7,489 nt of DNA from Betaproteobacteria bacterium (lineage in GTDB: Bacteria > Pseudomonadota > Gammaproteobacteria > Burkholderiales > Casimicrobiaceae). This document shows positions 1 to 5,290 of this stretch, piece by piece; the stretch's first letter is position 1, and each line of letters opens with the position of its first letter. The DNA lies in contig JANXZT010000489.1 of NCBI GenBank assembly GCA_025355395.1, positions 1 through 7,489 on the forward strand, read 5' to 3'. The notes under the pieces are model-generated. The model was not told the DNA's origin. It saw nothing but the letters and a program-made list of their open reading frames with translations, and made no database searches. The position numbers were made by a program, and so were the translations under genes.

Positions 1-150
1 GATTCCCGCGTTCGCGGGAATGACGCAGGTGAGCAGAACGAATGAATCCCGAACCTGCGGGAATGACGCAGTTGAGCAGAACGAATGAATCCCGTGCCCG
101 CGGAAATGACGCAGTTGGGCAGGACGACACGGTTGAAATGACGCAGTCCG
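1..150. repeat. Cluster of 43-nt tandem repeats with dRS3-like palindromes
   Basis: The motif GAATGACGCAG recurs at about 18-28 and 61-71 and, with small changes, at 104-114 and 136-146. The first three copies are exactly 43 nt apart; the fourth is 32 nt further on and degenerate. Copy 1 contains a perfect inverted repeat at 2-21 (ATTCCCGC, four-base loop, GCGGGAAT). Copies 2 and 3 keep weaker versions, and GAGCAGAACGAATGAATCCC links the first two units. The ATTCCC-N8-GGGAAT shape is that of the dRS3-type dispersed repeats known from Neisseria and of similar intergenic repeats in other Proteobacteria. The array lies downstream of the methyltransferase gene, where its hairpins might act as a bidirectional terminator or RNA 3'-end stabiliser; that is inference. 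It may continue beyond the left edge. Confidence 0.8.
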
Positions 151-203
151 GGAATTGGTCGGTCGCAATTTAGCCGACACACAACACCTCGACGCGGATG
201 TTT

Positions 204-962
204 CTACTCGGCGCCGCGTCCTGGCCGGTGGAAGAGATAGCACGCGAAGCCCAACGTATCGCGCCCCCAGCGCAGATAGCCGTCGCGCCATCGCCGTATG
301 CGCACGAGCATGGCGGGAATGTCAGGATCGCCCGGCTGCTCGCCGGCATAGCTTTCGATCGAGCGCGAATATTTCCACTCGTATTCGTCCCATTCATCGA
401 CCGACGAGGTGGTGGCGTGCATCGGCACGAGCCCGGCGTCGATGCCCGACTGCACATTGCCCCGATGGTCGAGATAGCGGACATCGCGGCCACCGAGGAG
501 GGCGAGGTAATCGGGATGCGGTTTCTTGCGCCAATACGCTTCGCCGACCATGACGTAGCCGCCCGGCTTGGTCCAACCCTTGAGCTTGTTGCAGATCCCC
601 GGCATGCCACCGGCGATACCGCCGGCGCCGAGCATGACCGTCAGGTGAAACGTTTCGGGGTCGGCCTGGAAGTCACGGATGTCCGCGTTCTCGAGATGAA
701 GCTTGCCGAGGGCGCCCGTCCATTCGGCACGTTCGCGCGCCGCGTCGAGCATCAGCGACGAGTGATCCACGGCGATCACCGTCGCACTGAACTTCTCGAT
801 GATGCGCAGCGACAATTCGGCGCGGCCGCAGCCCAAGTCGACCACACGCGAGGAAGCGTCGAGCGGCAACAGGTCAAGCAGGCGCTCGATCTTGGCGGTC
901 GAGATCGGGTTGCAGTAATCGTGATCCCGATGCGCGATCGCGCTGAATTTCTGGTTGTTCAT
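204..962 (-). CDS. Class I SAM-dependent methyltransferase, substrate unknown
   Basis: This 252-residue protein has a Rossmann-fold methyltransferase core. Motif I is VVDLGCGRAE at residues 40-49, an acidic AVDHSS follows at 64-69 (ribose binding expected at the Asp), ENADIRDF at 91-98 fits motif II/III, and KPGGYVMVGEAYW at 132-144 is the post-core strand. The N-terminal FSAIAHRDHDYCNPI and C-terminal WRDGYLRWGRDTLGF blocks resemble a widespread family of uncharacterised methyltransferases, so no substrate is assigned. No signal peptide or membrane segment is seen; it should be cytoplasmic. The ATG at 960-962 was chosen because it overlaps the stop of the upstream permease gene as ATGA, indicating translational coupling. 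A longer reading to 1067 would lie inside the permease gene and is not supported. GAGGATCC sits about 20 nt upstream, too far for a normal ribosome site. Confidence 0.88.
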   Translation of the reverse strand: MNNQKFSAIAHRDHDYCNPISTAKIERLLDLLPLDASSRVVDLGCGRAELSLRIIEKFSATVIAVDHSSLMLDAARERAEWTGALGKLHLENADIRDFQADPETFHLTVMLGAGGIAGGMPGICNKLKGWTKPGGYVMVGEAYWRKKPHPDYLALLGGRDVRYLDHRGNVQSGIDAGLVPMHATTSSVDEWDEYEWKYSRSIESYAGEQPGDPDIPAMLVRIRRWRDGYLRWGRDTLGFACYLFHRPGRGAE

Positions 963-2239
963 GGCGTTCGCGGGATGGGAGGATCCTCGTTCCAGGGCGC
1001 GACTCGCCATAGTAATGCCATGCCGGGTAGCGCCAGCACCATGCAGATCAGAAAAAAGGTGTACCACCCGGTTTGCTCGACGAGCCAGCCCGTCGAGGCA
1101 TTCACTACGGTTCGCGGCACTGCGGTAAGGCTCGTGAACAACGCAAACTGGGTGGCGGTATAACGCGGATCGGTTGCCCGGGCGATGTACGCGGTGAACG
1201 CGGCCGTGCCCAACCCGACGCCGAGCGCCTCAAAGCCGATCACCAGCGCCAAGAGCACCGTGTCGGGGCGATTCTCCCGTGCGAGATAAGCGAAGCCGAG
1301 AATCGACAACACCTGTACGACCCCAAAAAGCCACAGCCCGCGATTGATGCCGATGCGCAGCATCCAAATCCCGCCGAGGAGCCCGCCCAGGAGCGCGGGC
1401 CATAATCCCGCGTTCTTGGCAACAAGACCGATCTGGGTCTTGGTGAATCCGAGATCGATGTAGAACGGCGTCGCCAGCGCGGTCGCCATGCTGTCGCCCA
1501 GCTTGTAGAGAAAAATGAAGGCAAGCACCAGCATCGCCTGCCGAGCGCCGCGGCGCCCGATGAACTCTCGAAACGGCTCGATCACGGCGGCCTTGAGCGT
1601 TCTGGGCGCGGCACTCGCGAGCCGTGGCTCATCCACGATCAGCGTGAGTGCAATGCCGGGGAGCATGAACAGTGCGGTAATCGCAAAGACGCTTTGCCAC
1701 GGCAGGTGATCGGACAGGATCAGCGCCAAGGCCCCGGGGATGAGCGAGGCAATGCGATACGCGTTCACATAAATGGCATTGCCCAGGCCAAGCTCGACAT
1801 CAGGAAGGATTTCGCGCCGGTAGGCGTCGATCACGATGTCTTGACTGGCGCTAAAAAATGCGACCGCGGTGCAAAGATAAGCGATCGACCACAGATCCTG
1901 CTGCGGATGCAGTTGGCCGAAGCCCGGCACCGACAGGAGGAGCGCGACTTGGGTTATCAGCATCCATCCGCGTCGGCGACCGAGCATGGGCAATGCGTAT
2001 CGGTCGAGCACGGGTGACCACAGGAACTTCCATGTGTACGGCAACTGGATGAGCGCGAAAAGGCCAATGGATTTCAAGTCCACGTGCTCGGTGCGCAGCC
2101 ATGCCGGCACGAGATTGATAAGGATGTAGAGCGGCAGGCCAGACGAGAAACCGACGAAGATGCAGATCAGCATCCGGCGGTTGAAAAGCGCCTCGCGCAA
2201 CGTCTGTTTGGGCGCGGTGGCCGCGGCTGGATTCAGCAT
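959..2239 (-). CDS. ampG: AmpG-family muropeptide permease (MFS transporter)
   Basis: This 426-residue inner-membrane protein shows about twelve hydrophobic segments typical of the major facilitator superfamily. AmpG-like features are SSGLPLYIL at 32-40, LDRYALPMLGRRRGW at 78-92 (the MFS loop 2-3 motif), SQDIVIDAYRRE at 132-143 and YKLGDSMATALATPFYIDLG at 245-264 with the conserved Lys-Leu-Gly-Asp. AmpG imports GlcNAc-anhydroMurNAc peptides released during wall turnover, feeding peptidoglycan recycling and, where present, AmpR-type beta-lactamase control. The length is close to compact AmpG forms, shorter than the E. coli protein. The ATG at 2237-2239 is preceded by no Shine-Dalgarno sequence; instead TACAAT ends six bases before it, which suggests a leaderless transcript. 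The stop overlaps the methyltransferase start. A related MFS exporter is possible, but the motif set and the metX-metW neighbourhood favour AmpG. Confidence 0.87.
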   Translation of the reverse strand: MLNPAAATAPKQTLREALFNRRMLICIFVGFSSGLPLYILINLVPAWLRTEHVDLKSIGLFALIQLPYTWKFLWSPVLDRYALPMLGRRRGWMLITQVALLLSVPGFGQLHPQQDLWSIAYLCTAVAFFSASQDIVIDAYRREILPDVELGLGNAIYVNAYRIASLIPGALALILSDHLPWQSVFAITALFMLPGIALTLIVDEPRLASAAPRTLKAAVIEPFREFIGRRGARQAMLVLAFIFLYKLGDSMATALATPFYIDLGFTKTQIGLVAKNAGLWPALLGGLLGGIWMLRIGINRGLWLFGVVQVLSILGFAYLARENRPDTVLLALVIGFEALGVGLGTAAFTAYIARATDPRYTATQFALFTSLTAVPRTVVNASTGWLVEQTGWYTFFLICMVLALPGMALLWRVAPWNEDPPIPRTP

Positions 2240-2245
2240 GCGGCG

Positions 2246-2251
2246 ATTGTA
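2246..2251 (-). promoter_or_regulatory. Candidate -10 box of the ampG gene (possible leaderless start)
   Basis: On the minus strand TACAAT ends six bases before the ampG ATG, so a start seven bases downstream of the box would fall on the A of the ATG. I see no convincing -35 hexamer 16-18 bases upstream and no ribosome binding site between box and start codon. The call rests on one good hexamer only. Confidence 0.35.
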
Positions 2252-2307
2252 GCGGCAATGATGCGCGGCGCCGCGTTGCTGTGTTTATTGAAGATGGCTG
2301 ATGTAGG

Positions 2308-2379
2308 CGACAGGCGCAGCAAAGCTGCCGTCAAGGATTGTATAAGCGGCAGACGCAGCAAAGCTGCCATCGCGGATTG
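2308..2379 (-). repeat. Two direct 33-nt hairpin repeats between metW and ampG
   Basis: Two copies, at 2308-2340 and 2347-2379, match at about 28 of 33 positions and lie 39 nt apart. On the minus strand each begins with CAATCC and contains the identical core GGCAGCTTTGCTGCG, a five-base-pair GCAGC/GCTGC stem closed by a TTT loop. No T-run follows either hairpin, so they are not ordinary intrinsic terminators. They occupy most of the 155-nt spacer downstream of metW. They could protect the metXW mRNA 3' end, act as a weak Rho-independent pause, or be a small REP-like interspersed element; the sequence does not decide. Confidence 0.7.
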
Positions 2380-2395
2380 CCGATATGACTGACAG

Positions 2396-3001
2396 CTACC
2401 CTGGTCGGAACCGATAGATGGCAAGCTCGCCCAGAAGGTTCGGAAGCACCGAGACCTCCTTGCCCCCCGAGAGCACGACACGATTCTCCACGGTATAGCG
2501 TCGCTCGGCGAGGAACGCGTCGAAATCGGCAACGGTGCACATGTGAATGTTGGGCGTGTCGTACCACTGATACGGCAGCGACGACGACACCGGCATGCGA
2601 CCGCGCAATATCTGCAGGCGATGGGTCCAGTGCCCGAAATTGGGAAAGGTCACGATGGCCTGGCGCCCCACCCGCAGCATTTCGCGCACGATGTCTTCGG
2701 TGTGCCGCATCGCCTGCAGGGTCTGGGAAAGGATCACGCAATCAAACGATGCATCTTCGAAACCGGCGAGGCCCGATTCGAGGTCGCTCTGGAGCACATT
2801 GATGCCGTTGCGCACACTCGCGAGTACGCCGGCGTCGTCGATTTCGATGCCGTAGCCCCTCGCACCGCGGATACGGCTCAAGTAGGCGAGGAGACTCCCG
2901 TCGCCGCAGCCCAGATCGAGCACCCGCGCCGCCGAGGGCAGCCAGGCGGCGATGGTCGCAAAGTCGGCACGGCCGCCGAGCGGGGCGACGTACTCGTTCA
3001 T
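2396..3001 (-). CDS. metW: MetW, methionine biosynthesis protein
   Basis: This 201-residue protein has a methyltransferase-like fold with motif I VLDLGCGDGSLL at 27-38 and GIEIDD at 51-56. MetW hallmarks follow: SQTLQAMRHTEDIVREMLRV at 92-111, TFPNFGHW at 118-125, GRMPVSSSLPYQWYDTPNIH at 134-153 and CTVADF at 155-160. Length and motifs fit the family well. MetW is the usual partner of proteobacterial MetX, and in Pseudomonas-type organisms the pair is needed for homoserine acylation in methionine synthesis; whether MetW transfers a methyl group is unclear. The ATG at 2999-3001 overlaps the metX stop as ATGA, so the two are probably translated in coupled fashion from one SAM-controlled mRNA. 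It is expected to be cytoplasmic. The last codons precede a spacer with paired hairpins. Confidence 0.95.
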   Translation of the reverse strand: MNEYVAPLGGRADFATIAAWLPSAARVLDLGCGDGSLLAYLSRIRGARGYGIEIDDAGVLASVRNGINVLQSDLESGLAGFEDASFDCVILSQTLQAMRHTEDIVREMLRVGRQAIVTFPNFGHWTHRLQILRGRMPVSSSLPYQWYDTPNIHMCTVADFDAFLAERRYTVENRVVLSGGKEVSVLPNLLGELAIYRFRPG

Positions 3002-4194
3002 GGCGCGGCCTTGGCCGTGGTAGCCGACCCTTCGGCTGCAATGCGCTCGAAGTAAGCGCGGACTACCGCGAGATACCGTGGATCATCGAGCAGAAAGGCG
3101 TCGTGGCCATGGGACGCAATCACTTCGGCGTAGGAAACGTCATGACGATTGTCGACCAGGGCCTTCACGATTTGCCGCGAGCGTGCCGGCGCAAACCGCC
3201 AGTCCGTGGTGAACGCCACCACCAGGAATTTGCAGGTGGCCGGCGCGAGTGCTCGGGCGAGATCGCCTCCTGTCGCAATGGCCGGGTCGAAATAATCGAG
3301 CGCCTTGGTAATGCGAAGGTAAGTGTTGGCGTCGTAGTAATCGGCGAACTTTTCGCCCTGATGTCGCAAATAGGATTCGATCTGGAACTCGGGGGCGAAC
3401 GAAAACCGCAACCCTTCGCGCAACGCGCGCCCGAATTTTTCCTCCATCTGCTCGTCGGATAGATACGTGATGTGACCGATCATGCGGGCCACGCGCAGGC
3501 CGCGCCGAGGTTTGGTGTCGAACGTCTCGAAGCGGCCGTCATGAAAATCGGGGTCGGTCATGATTGCCTGCCGCGCGACTTCGTTGAACGCGATATTCTG
3601 GGCGGACAGATTGGGTGCGGCAGCAATGACCAACGCGTGCCGGATCCGATCGGGGTAGCGGATCGCCCAGGCGAGGGCCTGCATGCCCCCGAGGCTGCCG
3701 CCCATGACCGCGGCGAATTGGCGGATGCCCAGCATGTCGGCAAGCCGTGCCTGGGCATCGACCCAGTCCTCGACGGTCACCAGCGGAAAATCCGCGCCCC
3801 ACGAGCGTCCCGTCGCGGGGTTGATCGAGGTGGGTCCGGTCGAGCCGAAACAACTGCCGAGGTTGTTGACCCCGATTACAAAATAGCGGTTGGTATCGAG
3901 CGGCTTGCCCGGGCCAACCATGTTGTCCCACCAGCCGATGTCTTCCGGGTTGTCGGCGTAACAGCCTGCGACATGATGCGAGGCATTGAGCGCATGACAC
4001 ACGAGCACCGCGTTGGACCGCGCTTGGTCGAGCGTGCCGTAGGTTTCGTATGCGAGCTCGTAGGCAGGCAGGCTCTGGCCGCAGGCAAGCTCGAGCGGCG
4101 CGTCGAATCGGGCGCGGCGCGCTTCTACGACGCCGACCGAATGGCCGGATTCTGCGGCGGGGGTGCCCCCGGGGGTGACGGCAAAGGATGGCAT
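2998..4194 (-). CDS. metX: Homoserine O-acyltransferase MetX (probably succinyl-specific)
   Basis: MetX acylates the hydroxyl of L-homoserine, the first committed step of methionine synthesis. The 398-residue protein is an alpha/beta hydrolase: the nucleophile is Ser167 in VMGGSLGGMQ, with Asp331 in FTTDWRF and His364 in SHGHDAF completing the triad. CHALNASHHVAG at 66-77, IGWWDNMVGPGKPLDT at 86-101 and NNLGSCFGSTGP at 110-121 are strongly betaproteobacterial. The DWRFAPARS context and presence of MetW resemble enzymes assigned as succinyltransferases (MetXS type), so succinyl-CoA may be the donor; acetyl-CoA cannot be excluded. The ATG at 4192-4194 has no clear Shine-Dalgarno. The first roughly 18 residues are poorly conserved ahead of SVGVV, so a slightly later start is possible. 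Upstream lie a SAM-II aptamer and a terminator. Confidence 0.95.
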   Translation of the reverse strand: MPSFAVTPGGTPAAESGHSVGVVEARRARFDAPLELACGQSLPAYELAYETYGTLDQARSNAVLVCHALNASHHVAGCYADNPEDIGWWDNMVGPGKPLDTNRYFVIGVNNLGSCFGSTGPTSINPATGRSWGADFPLVTVEDWVDAQARLADMLGIRQFAAVMGGSLGGMQALAWAIRYPDRIRHALVIAAAPNLSAQNIAFNEVARQAIMTDPDFHDGRFETFDTKPRRGLRVARMIGHITYLSDEQMEEKFGRALREGLRFSFAPEFQIESYLRHQGEKFADYYDANTYLRITKALDYFDPAIATGGDLARALAPATCKFLVVAFTTDWRFAPARSRQIVKALVDNRHDVSYAEVIASHGHDAFLLDDPRYLAVVRAYFERIAAEGSATTAKAAP

Positions 4195-4216
4195 CGCGTC
4201 GTTTTCAACCGACCAT

Positions 4217-4249
4217 AAAAAAACCCGACCAGCGCGTTGCTAATCGGGT
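4217..4249 (-). terminator. Intrinsic terminator (attenuator) in the metX leader
   Basis: On the minus strand ACCCGATTAGC (4249-4239) pairs with GCTGGTCGGGT (4233-4223) over eleven base pairs, two of them G-T wobbles, around the loop AACGC. Seven T residues follow directly (4223-4217, the first also closing the stem). It lies about 22 nt before the metX start and downstream of the SAM-II aptamer, so it is placed as the expression platform rather than as the terminator of the apbE operon, though it would also stop readthrough from apbE. Confidence 0.88.
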
Positions 4250-4260
4250 GGGCAATAAGG

Positions 4261-4316
4261 CCGACCGCTTTAGCGTAATTTATAACGCGCCCGCAAGCTG
4301 GATCAAATCGGCGCGG
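4261..4316 (-). promoter_or_regulatory. SAM-II riboswitch upstream of metX
   Basis: The minus-strand sequence follows the SAM-II (metA motif) consensus closely. Stem P1 is CGCGC (4315-4311) with GCGCG (4290-4286). The first strand is followed by the conserved CGATTTGATC loop, and the second by TATAAAT and then GCTAAAGCGG, the segment that forms the pseudoknot in known SAM-II structures. The class binds S-adenosylmethionine and represses methionine genes; it is best known from Alphaproteobacteria and less expected here. Placement is right: directly upstream of metX and on the same strand. The downstream terminator suggests transcriptional rather than purely translational control. An Infernal search against the Rfam SAM-II model would confirm it; I worked by eye. 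Confidence 0.88.
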
Positions 4317-4320
4317 CTAC

Positions 4321-4326
4321 AGTGTA
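4321..4326 (-). promoter_or_regulatory. Candidate -10 box of the metX leader
   Basis: TACACT on the minus strand, within TGCGATACACT, ends five bases before the first base of the SAM-II aptamer, so transcripts would start at or very near its 5' edge. No good -35 hexamer is visible at 16-18 bases upstream; the TG in TGCGATAC could support an extended -10. It lies in the 45-base gap between the apbE stop and the aptamer, the only place where an independent metX promoter could sit outside apbE. Confidence 0.35.
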
Positions 4327-4365
4327 TCGCATTCGGGACCAAGACCCGGCACGGCACCTTGCGTG

Positions 4366-5271
4366 TCACGAGGCGGGTTGCAACGGGCCGCGGCAGGCGC
4401 CATGGGCGTCCACCATCAGGTAGTCCACGGCTTGGGAAGCCAGAAACACTTCGGCGCTTTCGCGCGCGAGCATTGCAATCGTGGCGCAGCTACCGGCAAC
4501 GACGCAAAGCGGCGCGGTCACACTGACCGATTGCCAGGTCGAGGCGGCAGCACCCGTTCGCGGATGAATGAGATGGCAATAGCGCTTGCGGTCGATTTCG
4601 AAGAACCGCTCGTAGTCACCACTGGTGGCCAGCGCGCCCTCGAACAACTCCACGCTGGCGAGCGCCGCATCGTCGCGACGCGGATGCCGGATGCCGACGC
4701 GCCACGGCGCGCCGCCGGGTTGGGGGCCCATCACCCGCACATCACCGCCAAGATTGACCAGGCCGTGAGCGAGGCCGCGCTCGGCGCAGCAAGTCGCCGC
4801 GCGATCCACCGCGTACTCCTTGCCGATGCCGCCAAAATCGATCTCCATGCCCGCGCGCGGCAGGCGAACGGCACGCTCGTTCCATTCCACGGCGGTCCAG
4901 TCGACCAGCGGCGTCAGGGCCGCGAGCTCCGAATCGCTCGGCACACGCGGTGGTTGACGGCGAAAATTCCACGCCCGACGCAAGACGCCTGACGTGATGT
5001 CGAAAAGGCCGCCACTTACTCGATGGCAACGCTCGGCATAGCCCAACAACGCCGCGGTCTCCGCATCGATCGGCACCGGTGCGCCACCCGCCGCCGCATT
5101 GATTGCGCTGGTCACGCTGTCGGCGCGATAGCGCGAGTACTTGGCTTCGATTCGCCGGACATCCGCGATCGCAAATTCCGCCGCACGACGCACATCGGCT
5201 TCGTCCTCGCCCCACAGCTGCAACTCGTTCGCGCAAGCCATGGCGGCAAACTCGAACCGGTACAAGACCAT
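4366..5271 (-). CDS. apbE: ApbE-family FAD:protein FMN transferase
   Basis: ApbE enzymes use FAD and Mg2+ to attach FMN through a phosphodiester bond to Ser/Thr of target redox proteins. The 301-residue protein shows the family blocks in order: SRYRADSVTSAIN at 46-58, GLFDITSG at 88-95, IDFGGIGKEYAVDRA at 144-158, LVNLGGDVRVMG at 171-182, ALATSGDYERFF at 213-224 and HLIHPRTG at 233-240 with the conserved His. The ATG at 5269-5271 was chosen because the family's N-terminal FEFAAMACANELQLW begins just after it; a longer reading to 5361 would overlap the DUF3570 gene and is not conserved-looking. There is no signal peptide or lipobox, unlike many ApbE lipoproteins. The gene follows the DUF3570 stop by 19 nt, which includes the palindrome GGGGCGCGCCCC and no Shine-Dalgarno, so coupling is likely. 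Confidence 0.92.
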   Translation of the reverse strand: MVLYRFEFAAMACANELQLWGEDEADVRRAAEFAIADVRRIEAKYSRYRADSVTSAINAAAGGAPVPIDAETAALLGYAERCHRVSGGLFDITSGVLRRAWNFRRQPPRVPSDSELAALTPLVDWTAVEWNERAVRLPRAGMEIDFGGIGKEYAVDRAATCCAERGLAHGLVNLGGDVRVMGPQPGGAPWRVGIRHPRRDDAALASVELFEGALATSGDYERFFEIDRKRYCHLIHPRTGAAASTWQSVSVTAPLCVVAGSCATIAMLARESAEVFLASQAVDYLMVDAHGACRGPLQPAS

Positions 5272-5290
5272 GGGGCGCGCCCCGGCGCTG

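Noticed and set aside
1..150. CRISPR array
   Set aside because: The repeats are tandem with similar rather than unique linkers, no cas genes are near, and the palindromes fit a dispersed repeat family.
150..203. Intrinsic terminator directly after the methyltransferase gene
   Set aside because: A GTCGG/CCGAC pair with an 11-base loop can be drawn but there is no T-run; the repeat palindromes further on are better candidates.
198..1163. Long plus-strand open frame of 321 codons
   Set aside because: It is antisense to the methyltransferase and permease genes, whose minus-strand products have clear family motifs; its translation shows no recognisable domain and reflects high GC content.
4166..4175. 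CCCCCGGGGG palindrome near the metX start as a regulatory site
   Set aside because: It is explained by Pro/Gly codons in the variable N-terminus, and nothing else supports a function.
3472..4218. Plus-strand open frame of 248 codons opposite metX
   Set aside because: Antisense shadow of a gene with a full catalytic triad; no ribosome site or motif.
4330..4350. Terminator of the apbE operon at the hairpin CGGG-loop-CCCG
   Set aside because: The stem is only four base pairs and no T-run follows on the minus strand.
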